A DNA stretch of 64,000 nucleotides from Desulfovibrio legallii (lineage in GTDB: Bacteria > Desulfobacterota > Desulfovibrionia > Desulfovibrionales > Desulfovibrionaceae), in assembly GCF_004309735.1 (NCBI RefSeq), contig NZ_SIXC01000007.1:39226-103225 (forward strand). The letters are read 5' to 3'. The notes beneath the pieces were generated by a model. That model saw nothing but the letters and a program-made list of their open reading frames with translations. It was not told where the DNA came from and made no database searches. Each line of letters begins with the position of its first letter. Within the stretch, counting starts at the first letter, position 1. Of this stretch, positions 7,868-17,098 are shown in pieces. Both the position numbers and the translations under genes were made by a program.

Positions 7868-9046
7868 ATGCCGCGTTTTCACCAATGGCGCAAAGGCTTT
7901 CCCGGCCTGATGTGGAGCATCTGCCGGCGCGAGTCGCGCCTGAAACTTTTTACACAATGGAACGACGCCGGTTTTGACGCGCCGCAACTGCTCAAAAACG
8001 CCGCCTACCGCAAACAGATTGTTATGGAGCAGGACTATCCCCTGCTTATGGAATTTTGGGATATGATCCATGCGGCGCGACCGGCGGCAGCCATTTTCCG
8101 TCTTAAGACCGATGAGGGGCGCAGACCCCTGATGCTGCAAGGCTGGCCCGAACCAGAGCAGGATATTTACAGTGGCTTTTTAAAAGAAGCCTTTTTGCCC
8201 GGCGGCTACGAATCGGAGTGCTACAAGGCCCAACTGCGCATGCGGGTGGGCGATGCGGATTACCCTGTTTTCACGGTCGACAGTAAAAGCCGCCGGCTTG
8301 CCGACGCCAATGACGCGGCGCGGGCGCTGTTTATCGGCGAAGACCAGACCGGGCGACAACTGACCCTGGAGGATGTGGTGCCGGAAGAACAGCGCGCGCA
8401 GTTCTTCCGTGCGGCGGGCAAAGCGGTGGAGCACGACGCATGGGCCGGTAAGCTGCTGCTGGGCAATGGGGAGCGAGGGCTGTTTTCCGCCCATGCGCGA
8501 CTGACCTTATGGGGCGGCCAGGACCTGCAGGTGGTACGGGCCGCGCTGATCAGCGTGGACCCCAGGCTGCAGCCCGTGGCGGACGACGGCCTGGCGGCCC
8601 TCCAACCGGGCGAATTGCGCCCGGCCCTGGAGGACCTGTACGCCACCTGCGGCCCGGAAGTGGACGGCCTTATGCTCTCACATATCCAGATGAACAGCGG
8701 ACGGGTGGCCGTCTATGGGGTGGGAAAGGTCTTTGAAAGCCTGGAATGGGGCATGCAGCACGCCTATGAAGGCACCATTGCGCAGGATGTGGAACGCTTC
8801 GGCCTACATTCGCTCATGGTGGAAGACACGCTGGACAGCGTTAAATCCATTGACTGGGCTTTGTTCGCGCCGCAAGGCGTCCGTTCCTATTTCGCAAAAC
8901 CGTTCTATTCGGAACACGGTCTGCGCGCCGTGCTGATCCTGACCAGCCGAAAAGCAAACGCCTTTGACGCCAGTGCGGAAACGGCCTATGCGGATGTGGT
9001 CAGGGCGTTCGGCGCGCTTGCCCGGCGCTGGCGGGAAAAGCCCTGA
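7868..9046 (+). CDS. PAS/GAF sensor-like protein without output domain
   Basis: 392 residues from the ATG at 7868, preceded by AAGGAAG. Residues about 130-240 (PVFTVDSKSRRLADANDAARALF, DQTGRQLTLEDVVPEEQ) look like a PAS domain and residues about 255-390 like a GAF-type domain (FGLHSLMVEDTLDSVKSIDWALF, SYFAKPFYSEHGLRAVLIL). The protein ends 10-15 residues after it, with no kinase, GGDEF, HTH or methyl-accepting region. It may act by contact with a partner. It is divergent from the GntR operon and has one of the shared operators upstream, so the two units are probably co-regulated. Confidence 0.75.
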   Translation: MPRFHQWRKGFPGLMWSICRRESRLKLFTQWNDAGFDAPQLLKNAAYRKQIVMEQDYPLLMEFWDMIHAARPAAAIFRLKTDEGRRPLMLQGWPEPEQDIYSGFLKEAFLPGGYESECYKAQLRMRVGDADYPVFTVDSKSRRLADANDAARALFIGEDQTGRQLTLEDVVPEEQRAQFFRAAGKAVEHDAWAGKLLLGNGERGLFSAHARLTLWGGQDLQVVRAALISVDPRLQPVADDGLAALQPGELRPALEDLYATCGPEVDGLMLSHIQMNSGRVAVYGVGKVFESLEWGMQHAYEGTIAQDVERFGLHSLMVEDTLDSVKSIDWALFAPQGVRSYFAKPFYSEHGLRAVLILTSRKANAFDASAETAYADVVRAFGALARRWREKP

Positions 9047-9065
9047 ACCAGCCGCCGCCCGCGCA

Positions 9066-9275
9066 TCAGCAGCGCTGCTGCCGCCGGCAGGCAACGGCAG
9101 CGCCGCCGATGCCCCAGTTTTCCATGGGCACCTCGTCAATGACCACCACAGTGGTGGCGGGGTTTTTGCCCAGCACGCGGACCAGCAGATCGGTCACGCC
9201 CTGAATGAGTTCCGCTTTCTGTTCCGTGGTGGGCGCTTCCGCGCCGCCCGTGACCTTGATGTTGACATAGGGCAT
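9066..9275 (-). CDS. 4-oxalocrotonate tautomerase family protein
   Basis: 69 residues starting M-P-Y-V-N-I-K-V. After removal of Met the N-terminal Pro is the catalytic base of this family. TTVVVIDEVPMENWGIGG matches the family's central part. Small hexameric enzymes of this type tautomerise keto-enol substrates. GGAG lies 7 bases before the ATG. It is last in line after the PEP-synthase-like gene, 48 bp away, and may be the end of that operon. The physiological substrate is unknown. Confidence 0.9.
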   Translation of the reverse strand: MPYVNIKVTGGAEAPTTEQKAELIQGVTDLLVRVLGKNPATTVVVIDEVPMENWGIGGAAVACRRQQRC

Positions 9276-9323
9276 AAGGCGTCTCCAAAGGACAGTTTTT
9301 CATCCGGGCTGTTGGGTGTGAGG

Positions 9324-11876
9324 TCAGCGACAGGGCAGCGGTCGGTCGGCCAGGCCGTCCATGTCCGCAGACAGCTTTTCCCTGAGGGCCGCGGCCCGGC
9401 CCGCGTCCAGCATGATCATGTCTACCTGCCGGGTGTGGATAAGCAGATAGCCCAAAAGGCGCGTCTTGCGCAGCACCGCTTCTGCCGCTTCGCCCTCGGC
9501 CACGGCAAAAAGCGAATCGTCCTTCACGTCCGCACGAAAGCCGCGCCCCTCCAGCAAATCCGCCAGCATGGCCGCGCGCAGCCGCCGCCGCTGGCTGTCC
9601 GCCGCCCCGCCCTTGAACTGGAAGCTGACAAAATTCTCATACCCATCCGGTCCGGCCTGACTTTCCACTGTGCAGAAATGGTAGCCGTACCGGGCCTGCA
9701 ACAGCATATAGCCGCTGCCAATAATAAAAAAGTTGCGCTGCGACATGGCGTTGGGGGCCGTGCTTTCCAGGTCGGGATTCATGACGCTTTCCATCATGAC
9801 GCTCATGAATCCCGAAGCGCTGGCGGCCGGCGGCCCGGCCCAGGGCACGGCGACCATGCCGTCCCAGAGGGCCAGCATGGGCAGGCTGGCGATCTGTTCA
9901 AGCTCCACTACCGGCCCGGTGACCGGCTCCGTAAAGCCGCCGCCCATGTCTACCAGCCAGTACTGCAGCTTGACCCCCACCCGCAGTTGCTTACCCATCT
10001 GGCCGGGCAGACCGGCATTGTCGCTAAACATGAGCTCCACAGATTTTTCGTGGCAGAAGCGCGTGATATCGTGCAGACTTCGGCAATACTCCGGCGCGAA
10101 TTCCGGCGCTTCCGGGTCCAGCAGCCGCAGCGGCACCATCAGCCTGGCCAAAGCCGCCAGGCGCTGGTACACGGGGCTGCCCGCCATAAGGTTGGGTTTG
10201 GACGCCAGGGCGGGCACCAGCTGTGACTGCAGCCCGGCGAAAACCGCGTTGCGTCCGGCGTCCAGGGTCACTTCTCCGGCCTTTTCCAGCAGGCTGCAGG
10301 CCCCGGCAAGGCCGCACAGAGCGGGCACGCCATATTCCCGCGCCACCGAAGCCAGATGCCCGGCCATACCGCCGGTTTCACTGACAAGCCCGGCCGCGCG
10401 CGAAAGCAGGGGCGCCCAGCGCGGCAGGGCGCGTTCCACCACCAAGATGCCGCCCTTGGGAAAGGAGAGCATGTCCGCCTCTTTACGCGCAACCACGGCC
10501 TGGCCCAAGGCCACGCCGGGGCTCACGCCCACGCCGCCCCGCGCCAGGACCACAAGCCCTTCGGGCAGCGCCTCCTGAGCGGCGTCCGCCGCGGCCACGG
10601 CTTCCAGCCCGTGCAGGGGGCGGCTCTGCAGAACCGTCAAGCGGCCCGTGCGGGCATCAAGGGCCCACTCCACGTCCTGGGGTTCGGCATAATACTCTTC
10701 CAGCGCCAGGGCCATTTGGGCCAGCTCTGCGGCCTGGGCATCCGTAAGGCTGGACTTCCGGCCCGCCAGATCTTTGCGCAGCAGACGCGGCGGGTGCTCA
10801 TGACTGAAAGCGAAGACGTCCGGCGTCACGGCCCCGTCCACCACGGCCTTGGCCAGGCCCGGCACGGCGTTGATCACCACGCGCTCCTCCCCTCTGGCGG
10901 CGGCCACAGGGTCGCGGCTGTAGACTACGCCGCCCGCGGCCGAAGGCACCATGGCCAGCACCCCCACACTCATGGGCGCGGCGTCGTCCGGAATGCCGTG
11001 CTGAAAACGGTAGCTCATGGCCGTGACGGCGTACTTGCTGGCCACAATCTCCTTCCAGACCTCGCAGACTTCTTCGGGCGGCACGTTCAGTTCTGAACGG
11101 TACTGTCCGGCAAAGGTCACGCCCAGGGCGTCTTCGCCCACGGCGCTGCTGCGCAGGGCCAGAAGCAGCTCCCCTTCTGTCCGCGCCTGTATGACCGCCA
11201 CCTGTTCTGTCATGGCTTTTTCCAGTTCCGGAGGCAGGGGCGCGGCCAGCACGGCTTGTTGCAGCGCGGCGGAGAGGCTGAACACCGCGTCCAGACTTTG
11301 CATATCTGTAGCCTGGATGCGGCGGCTGAGCTCCTCGCGCAGGCCGCTGTATTCCATAAAGCGGTAATACGCCGCTACGGTAACGGCAAAGCCGTCGGGC
11401 GCCGGCAGGCCCGCATGGGCCGCCACTTCGCCCAGATTGGCCATTTTGCCGCCCACCTGCGGCATATCTTCCAGCCGGACCAACGGCAGGGGCAACACCA
11501 GCGGCCCCTCTGGGTGCGGCGGCTCCTCCAACAGGGCCTCCATCTGGGCGCGGATGCGCTCAAAGGCTTCCTGCAGAGGCAGGTAGGCATTGTCGGAAAG
11601 AGCGTTGAGCTCACGCACCATCTGGAACACCGCCGTGACGGCGCGGGTACAGACGGCCTGCACCGAGTCCATGCCAAAGGGGCGCGGACTAGCCAACCGC
11701 TCCTCCACTTCGCTCATGGCCTCAAGGGCGCTCTTGTTGGACGCAAGCAGCCGCCGGAAGCGCGCGCAGCGCTCTCTGAGGCGGGCTTTGAGCGCCTCCT
11801 CCCGGGCCTGGGCCTCCGGATCCGGCTCGGCAGAACCGCGGCCCAGCCAACGGCGCAGAGCATTGAGGACAGCCAT
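9324..11876 (-). CDS. PEP-synthase-like protein, catalytic His present (paralogue A)
   Basis: 850 residues. After a helical N-terminal region (1-125) comes a pyruvate/phosphate-dikinase-type ATP-grasp domain: VGGKMANLGEV (141-151), ALRSSAVGED (240-249) and TFAGQYRSELN (254-264). The phosphohistidine swivelling domain follows with ETGGMAGHLASVAREYGVP, the catalytic His being about residue 507. The C-terminal ~300 residues are not the PEP/pyruvate TIM barrel of true PEP synthase; they form an unrecognised domain with SLHDITRFCHE, FQFKGGAAD and HTRQVDMI. So it can plausibly move phosphate from ATP to histidine, but the final acceptor is unknown. Its ATG overlaps the response-regulator stop (TGATG). 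Confidence 0.85.
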   Translation of the reverse strand: MAVLNALRRWLGRGSAEPDPEAQAREEALKARLRERCARFRRLLASNKSALEAMSEVEERLASPRPFGMDSVQAVCTRAVTAVFQMVRELNALSDNAYLPLQEAFERIRAQMEALLEEPPHPEGPLVLPLPLVRLEDMPQVGGKMANLGEVAAHAGLPAPDGFAVTVAAYYRFMEYSGLREELSRRIQATDMQSLDAVFSLSAALQQAVLAAPLPPELEKAMTEQVAVIQARTEGELLLALRSSAVGEDALGVTFAGQYRSELNVPPEEVCEVWKEIVASKYAVTAMSYRFQHGIPDDAAPMSVGVLAMVPSAAGGVVYSRDPVAAARGEERVVINAVPGLAKAVVDGAVTPDVFAFSHEHPPRLLRKDLAGRKSSLTDAQAAELAQMALALEEYYAEPQDVEWALDARTGRLTVLQSRPLHGLEAVAAADAAQEALPEGLVVLARGGVGVSPGVALGQAVVARKEADMLSFPKGGILVVERALPRWAPLLSRAAGLVSETGGMAGHLASVAREYGVPALCGLAGACSLLEKAGEVTLDAGRNAVFAGLQSQLVPALASKPNLMAGSPVYQRLAALARLMVPLRLLDPEAPEFAPEYCRSLHDITRFCHEKSVELMFSDNAGLPGQMGKQLRVGVKLQYWLVDMGGGFTEPVTGPVVELEQIASLPMLALWDGMVAVPWAGPPAASASGFMSVMMESVMNPDLESTAPNAMSQRNFFIIGSGYMLLQARYGYHFCTVESQAGPDGYENFVSFQFKGGAADSQRRRLRAAMLADLLEGRGFRADVKDDSLFAVAEGEAAEAVLRKTRLLGYLLIHTRQVDMIMLDAGRAAALREKLSADMDGLADRPLPCR

Positions 11877-12259
11877 CAGCTTGCAGCGGAGCGGACCGCT
11901 TCTTCCATCTTGATGATCAGCTCACTGATGGCCACGGGCTTGAGCATATAATCATACGCGCCCAGATCCAGCCCCTGTACGGCCACGCCCATGCAAGCGT
12001 GCCCCGTCAGCAGGATAACGGGCAGCCCGGGGGCTTTTTCCTTCACATGGCGCAGAGTTTCCAGCCCGTCCATGCCGGGCATGCGCACGTCCATGACCAC
12101 CACCTGAAAGGCGGCGCCCCCCGGCTGAAGAGAGGCCTCCAAAAGGTCCAGGGCCGTTTTGCCGTCCGGGGCGGTGACTACCTCCATGCCGCGCCGGGTC
12201 AGGCGTTTGTGCATGAGATCCAGAAATTCCACTTCGTCGTCCACAAACAGTGCGCGCAT
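11876..12259 (-). CDS. Receiver-only response regulator (CheY-like)
   Basis: 127 residues from the ATG at 12259 (AAGGAGG 5 bases upstream). It is a complete receiver domain with acid pocket D7-D8, phospho-acceptor D57 in MDVRMPGMDG, T at LLTGHA and K in MLKPVAI. There is no DNA-binding or enzymatic output domain. It lies between the histidine kinase (67 bp upstream) and PEP-synthase-like paralogue A (1-base overlap), so the kinase is its likely phosphodonor and the PEP-synthase-like proteins its possible targets. Confidence 0.93.
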   Translation of the reverse strand: MRALFVDDEVEFLDLMHKRLTRRGMEVVTAPDGKTALDLLEASLQPGGAAFQVVVMDVRMPGMDGLETLRHVKEKAPGLPVILLTGHACMGVAVQGLDLGAYDYMLKPVAISELIIKMEEAVRSAAS

Positions 12260-12326
12260 GGGGCCTCCTTGCCACGTTTGCCGCTGTTGCCGTTTTTGTC
12301 GTCCGCCGTTTGGGGCGACCCCCCGC

Positions 12327-14054
12327 TTACAGCGTGCCCGCGTCTTCGTTTTCGTCCTGGACGGGAGCTTCCACCGCGGCCTGGGGCGGTTCCGCCGGCA
12401 GGGTGACGATAAAAGTGCTGCCCTCGCCGGGGGTGCTGCGCACCTCAATGCGCCCGCCCAGTTTTTCCAGAATGGTAAAGCAGATGGCCAGGCCCAGGCC
12501 CGTGCCCTCCCCCACCTTTTTGGTCGTAAAGAAGGGGTCAAAAATCTGTTTCATGGTAGTCTGATCCATGCCGGGGCCGGTATCTGTAAAGAGCACCTGT
12601 ACCCCGTCCTTATGGGGCCGGGTGTGGATGGTCAGGCTGCCGTCCTTGCCCATAGCGTCAATGGCGTTGTCGATGATATTGATGCAGACCTGCTCCAGCT
12701 GGGCCGGATCGGAAAGAATGACCGGCGTCTGACTGTCGTATTCTTTGACAATGGCGATATTGCGGCCCGTGGCCTCGGTTTTGAGCATGTCCACGGCCTG
12801 GTCCAGCAAGGAGTTAATAAGGATTTCCGTCCGACCTGGGTTCATGCGGCGGCCGAAACCGAGCATGCGTTGGGTAATACCCTTGGCCCGCTTGACATGT
12901 TGCTCAATCTTTTCCGTACTCTCTGAAATTTCTTTGTAATTTTTCATTTTTGCCGGGTCTTCGTCCTCCAGCAGGTCGCGGATCCAACCGGCGTTTTCCT
13001 GAATAAGCATAAGGGGATTGTTGACCTCGTGGGCCACGCCGGCGGCCATCTTGCCCAGGGCCGCCATCTTGCTGGACTGGAGCATGCGCGCGTCTATGTG
13101 GGCCTGGCGGTGGTCTGCGGCCTCCAGCGAGGCCACCATCCGCCTGGTGCAGAGCTCCGCCCCCACGCAGACCAGCGCCCCGCCCAAAAGCATAAAGAAG
13201 GTGATGAGAGCCCGCAGCTGCCGCAAGGGGCGCAGGCTTTCACGCACGTCGTCCAGCACCACCAGCACCCAGGGCATGGATTCCAGGGGCATCATGGCGC
13301 TGAGCATTTCCTGTCCGTCCGGCGTGGTGATGCGGCTGGTGACCACGCCAGCCCGGCCCGTCGGCGGCAGGGGCTGGTCAAAGCGGCTCATGATGCCGCC
13401 GTGGTAGCGGGAGGCGGTCTGCAGTACGCCCTTGGAATTGACAATGAAAGCGTCACTGTGCGGGCCGGAGTAGACGCGGCGCAGCAGGGCGTCGATGGCG
13501 TCCATGTCGATGGTGGCCCGCAGAATGAAGCTCCGCCCGCCCACATGGCGCAGTACGGCCACAATAAAGTGCGGCACATGGCGGTAGCCCAGAAACACGT
13601 CGCTCACATACACGCCCTTGCGCAGCACCTCCCCAAACCAGTCGGCTTCCATATAATTGGCTGCGCGCAGGTCAAAGGGCCCCACATAGGCCACATGTCT
13701 GCCGTCCATGCCGATGATGCCCACATCCACAAAGGAGCGGCTGTTGGACTGCATGACGCTGAAAATGGCGCTCAGGCGCGCGGGGTCGCTCAGTTCTTCA
13801 TAGCTGTGGGTGAAGGCCAGCGTTTTGATCTGGGCCACACGCTCCACCATGAAGGTGTCCAGGGCGCGGTGCTTGCTGCTGATGACAGCCTCAATGCCCG
13901 CGCTGATCTTTTCATCATAAATAGCCCCCAGGCGGTCCAGGCAAAACAGCCCCAGCGCCACCAGAGGCGTGAGGGCCATGAGCAGCAGGGTCGCCAACAG
14001 GCGGCGATAGATGACTTTGTACCCGCGCAGGGGCGCGGCGGCCACCACAGACAT
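12327..14054 (-). CDS. dCache sensor histidine kinase
   Basis: 575 residues. Transmembrane helix 1 is at about 17-39, a periplasmic dCache-type sensory region at 45-270 and helix 2 at 283-303. The HisKA H-box MAAGVAHEVNNPL has the phospho-acceptor H342, and the HATPase domain has N-box NIIDNAIDAM, G1 DTGPGMD, F-box FDPFFTTK and G2 GEGTGLGLAI. The C-terminal tail is Pro/Glu-rich. It senses something outside the membrane, possibly a small organic acid as many dCache domains do. Its ATG overlaps the stop of paralogue B (TGATG), linking it tightly to the PEP-synthase-like gene. Confidence 0.93.
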   Translation of the reverse strand: MSVVAAAPLRGYKVIYRRLLATLLLMALTPLVALGLFCLDRLGAIYDEKISAGIEAVISSKHRALDTFMVERVAQIKTLAFTHSYEELSDPARLSAIFSVMQSNSRSFVDVGIIGMDGRHVAYVGPFDLRAANYMEADWFGEVLRKGVYVSDVFLGYRHVPHFIVAVLRHVGGRSFILRATIDMDAIDALLRRVYSGPHSDAFIVNSKGVLQTASRYHGGIMSRFDQPLPPTGRAGVVTSRITTPDGQEMLSAMMPLESMPWVLVVLDDVRESLRPLRQLRALITFFMLLGGALVCVGAELCTRRMVASLEAADHRQAHIDARMLQSSKMAALGKMAAGVAHEVNNPLMLIQENAGWIRDLLEDEDPAKMKNYKEISESTEKIEQHVKRAKGITQRMLGFGRRMNPGRTEILINSLLDQAVDMLKTEATGRNIAIVKEYDSQTPVILSDPAQLEQVCINIIDNAIDAMGKDGSLTIHTRPHKDGVQVLFTDTGPGMDQTTMKQIFDPFFTTKKVGEGTGLGLAICFTILEKLGGRIEVRSTPGEGSTFIVTLPAEPPQAAVEAPVQDENEDAGTL

Positions 14055-16690
14055 CAGTTTCCCTCCCCGCCGTCGGGCGCGGCGGTCACGGACGCGGCCT
14101 TTTGCGCTGCGTCCCTGGCCGGTGATCCGCTGAGCGGTTCGCCCCGGTACAAGGCCCGGCAGTGCTGCAGCATTTCTTCCCGCCGGACAGCCACCTGGGC
14201 CGCGTCCTGCATGATCATGTCCAGCTGGCGGGTGTGGATGGTCATATAGCCGGCCACGGCCAGCAGACGCGCGCCTTCCTCCGGTTCAAAGCCCTTGAGG
14301 GTGGCGCTCACGGCGTCGTTATGCAGGGCCGGAGCCAGGCCGAATTCCCAAAGGATATCGGCCACAAAACGCACTCGCAGCATACGACGCTCAATATCCG
14401 CAGCGCCGCCGCGCAACTGAAAATTCAGATAGTTTTCGGAAACGCGCTCGGAAAGCCGCGCCTCTACCGAAACAAAATGAAAGCCAAAGCGCGAGTGCAG
14501 GCTGCAATAATCGCGCGAAACCAAAAAATAGTTCTTTTCAGTGAAATACGCCGTTTGCGAGGCCGGGTCCAGATGCGGATTGGCCGTGGCCTCAAACAGT
14601 ACGGACAAAAAGCCTTTGCCATCCACGGGCGGTGGCCCCTGCCAGGGCCAGGCGTTCATGCCGCGCCACAGGGCCAGCATGGGGCGCGAGGCGATGTCCT
14701 CCACGTCGATGACCGGCCCCGGCGGCGTCACGCGAAAGCCGTCGCTCAGGTTTACCACCCAGAACTGTTTGGGCACTTTGTCCCGAAGCTGCTTGACCCG
14801 CTGCGGCGCGTAGGCCTTGGCCGCGCCCAGGCTGAACATGGCGCTCACGGCCCGCTCATGGCAATAACGCCCGATATCGTGGTAGGTGGCGCAGTTGGCG
14901 GCTTTGAAGTCCACACTGTCCACCTCCAGAGTCAGGGGCAGAATATGGCGCGAGGCGTTCTGCAGAATGCGGTACACAGGGCTGCCGGGCATATAGTCCT
15001 TCCCCGCCGGGGTGTTGGGCAGCACGGCTTCGCGGCGGTCCATGTAGACCGTGCGCAGGTCCGCGCAAAGGGTCACGGGCTGGCCGTTCTCCACCACTTC
15101 CGTGGCCCAGGCCATGCCAAACACGGCGGGCTTGCCAAACTCCCGCGCCAGCGAGGCCAGGCGCGACCCCTGAAAACCGCGCTCCACCACCAGCCCGGCC
15201 ACACGGTCAATAAGCGCGCCCCACATGTAGTTGTCGTCCGGCAGCACCAGGATGCCGCCCGTGGGGAAACGCCGGGCGTCGTCCCAGCGACGCGCCACCC
15301 AGGCCGGGCCCCAGGTTCTGCCTGGATTGACCGTAAAGCCCCCTTCCAGCAATATGGCGTCGTCCAGCTCCGGCGGGGGCGCGGCTTCCTCCGGCAGCGC
15401 GGCCGGAGGGCGGACCATGGGACGGGTCATGAGCAGCCGCGCCTGCCCCGCTGGCGTGCGCACCCAGGTGACGGCCTGGGGCGCGCCCTCGGCTTCTTCC
15501 ACCTCCAGGGCCAGACGGGCCGCCTGCAGCGCCGTGGCCTCGTCCAGCACAGGGCGCAACACCCGGTGCGGATGACGCTCCACCACGCGCTGCGGCGCGG
15601 CACGGGTTACCTGCGCCGTATCCACGGGCAAGGCAGAATATTCCAGATCCTGTGGCAGGCCCTCACAGGCGTAGACGTGGACGTAAGGGCTCTCCGGGCG
15701 CAAAGGCGCGGCGGACTGCACCAGCCCCCCCCAGCAGCCTGCCTCCACCGCCAGGCAGGTGACGCACAGCCCTGCCCCGCCCTCCGTAAGCCCGCGCGCC
15801 CGACGGTAGACCAGGGCCTGAGCGCGCTGTTTGCCGGCCAGAGTTTTGTGCACAGCCTCCAGAATGGCCGCGTCCGGCGCGTCCAGGGGCACGGGCGGTC
15901 CCCAGAGCACCATGCCGCAGCCTTCTTCCGTGGGGGCTTCGGGCGGCCAGACCCGGCCACGCAGCAACAGCCGCATGGACGCGGGATCGCAGCCCTGGCG
16001 CAGCCGCGCCACTTCCGTCAGAATCGCGTCGCTCAGTTCCTCCGGCAAGGGGGTGGCCTCCACCAACTGGCCCAGCTGGCGGGAAAGTTTGGCCAGATGC
16101 ATGGGGGCAAGCCCCCCGGCAGCCTGGATGCGCCGGTTGATTTCGCTCTGCAGGTCGCCGTGCTGGAAAAAATGCCGACAGCCTGCGCCGGTGAGGACAA
16201 AGCCCTGCGGCACAGCCTCAGGAAAGCGCCCGCGCAAGGCCTCCAGCCGCAGTGTGGCCGGATCCACCTGGGCCTCGTGCAACGCCCCCTGCCCCTGGCC
16301 CAGGGGCAGGGTCAAGGGCCCCAGCAAACAGGATTCCGGCTCGTAGACCTCACAGGCCACCAGCTTCTGCAACTGGTCAAAGCGCTCGTACAGCGCGGCG
16401 CAGGGGCCTGGGTCCAGCCGCTCCAGCTGCTGGATGCACTGAAAGACCTGGGTGGCCACCTTGGTGCACAGGGCGCGCACCCGGTAGAGGCCAAAAGGAT
16501 GGTCGCAACAAAGGGTATATTCCACATCGGCCATTGTTTCCTGAAAGGTATTCCAGGCCGTAAGGAAAAGTTTGAAGGAATGGTGTCGCAAGGCAAAAAG
16601 CCGCTCGGCCTCGTCGGGCGAACGGACTTCGGACCGCTCCTGGCGTTTGGCGGAAGGCAGAAAAAAGCCCAGCAAACGGCTGAGGGACAT
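14054..16690 (-). CDS. PEP-synthase-like pseudoenzyme (paralogue B)
   Basis: 878 residues from the ATG at 16690 (GGGGAG 6 bases upstream). It is collinear with paralogue A: N-terminal CTKVATQVFQCIQQLE matches A's CTRAVTAVFQMVREL, and C-terminal YHDIGRYCHE, FQLRGGAAD and HTRQLDMIMQDAA match A's SLHDITRFCHE, FQFKGGAAD and HTRQVDMIM. The active-site elements are degraded: the RSSAVGED block reads RGRVWPPEAP and the GGMAGH phosphohistidine site reads GFQGSR, with Arg (about residue 510) in place of His. It should therefore not carry the phosphohistidine. A regulatory or scaffold role beside paralogue A is the simplest reading. First gene of the operon. Confidence 0.82.
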   Translation of the reverse strand: MSLSRLLGFFLPSAKRQERSEVRSPDEAERLFALRHHSFKLFLTAWNTFQETMADVEYTLCCDHPFGLYRVRALCTKVATQVFQCIQQLERLDPGPCAALYERFDQLQKLVACEVYEPESCLLGPLTLPLGQGQGALHEAQVDPATLRLEALRGRFPEAVPQGFVLTGAGCRHFFQHGDLQSEINRRIQAAGGLAPMHLAKLSRQLGQLVEATPLPEELSDAILTEVARLRQGCDPASMRLLLRGRVWPPEAPTEEGCGMVLWGPPVPLDAPDAAILEAVHKTLAGKQRAQALVYRRARGLTEGGAGLCVTCLAVEAGCWGGLVQSAAPLRPESPYVHVYACEGLPQDLEYSALPVDTAQVTRAAPQRVVERHPHRVLRPVLDEATALQAARLALEVEEAEGAPQAVTWVRTPAGQARLLMTRPMVRPPAALPEEAAPPPELDDAILLEGGFTVNPGRTWGPAWVARRWDDARRFPTGGILVLPDDNYMWGALIDRVAGLVVERGFQGSRLASLAREFGKPAVFGMAWATEVVENGQPVTLCADLRTVYMDRREAVLPNTPAGKDYMPGSPVYRILQNASRHILPLTLEVDSVDFKAANCATYHDIGRYCHERAVSAMFSLGAAKAYAPQRVKQLRDKVPKQFWVVNLSDGFRVTPPGPVIDVEDIASRPMLALWRGMNAWPWQGPPPVDGKGFLSVLFEATANPHLDPASQTAYFTEKNYFLVSRDYCSLHSRFGFHFVSVEARLSERVSENYLNFQLRGGAADIERRMLRVRFVADILWEFGLAPALHNDAVSATLKGFEPEEGARLLAVAGYMTIHTRQLDMIMQDAAQVAVRREEMLQHCRALYRGEPLSGSPARDAAQKAASVTAAPDGGEGN

Positions 16691-17080
16691 GGCGGCTCCC
16701 CTGGCGCAGATGTGCCCGAATTGGTCCCGGACACGGCGTGCCGGGCCGGGTACGTCTTTGACGCTAGCACAGGCCGCCACGGCCTTCAAGCGCATGTGCC
16801 GAAAAGCGCAAGTTTTTTCGTCGCAGCCCCTTGGGGCCGTGCAGAGCCGCGACGCTTTGCGGGGAAGAACCCGTTTGAAAAAGGGGCTGCCGCGCCTCCT
16901 CCCCTGAAACTTTTATTCTTTGGATCAGGCTGCAACAGCAAACCGATGGCTGTAACAAAATTCTTTAATTATATAGTTTACCATATATTATCTGTACATA
17001 AAATTCAGTTAATTTATAAAAATTATTTACTATGTTCAGTAAACCCCACTCCGGCGCTGCACCGGACAGCCCTGTTGCGC
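16691..17080. other. Intergenic region upstream of the PEP-synthase-like operon
   Basis: 390 bp with no credible gene. The part 16955-17040 is very AT-rich and is the likely promoter region for the minus-strand operon. Toward 16823-16890 it holds an inverted repeat with 10-bp arms (GCAGCCCCTT 16823-16832 and AAGGGGCTGC 16881-16890) and a stretch CCCCTGAAACTTTTATTC partly shared with other intergenic spots in this window. Confidence 0.55.
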
Positions 17081-17098
17081 TTACGCCTCCGCAACAGG
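17071..17098 (-). terminator. Hairpin at the end of fliI
   Basis: CCTGTTGCG (17071-17079) pairs with CGCAACAGG (17090-17098) around a 10-base loop that contains the fliI stop codon. No U-run follows on the minus strand, so it may protect the 3' end or act as a weak terminator rather than a classic intrinsic one. Confidence 0.4.
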
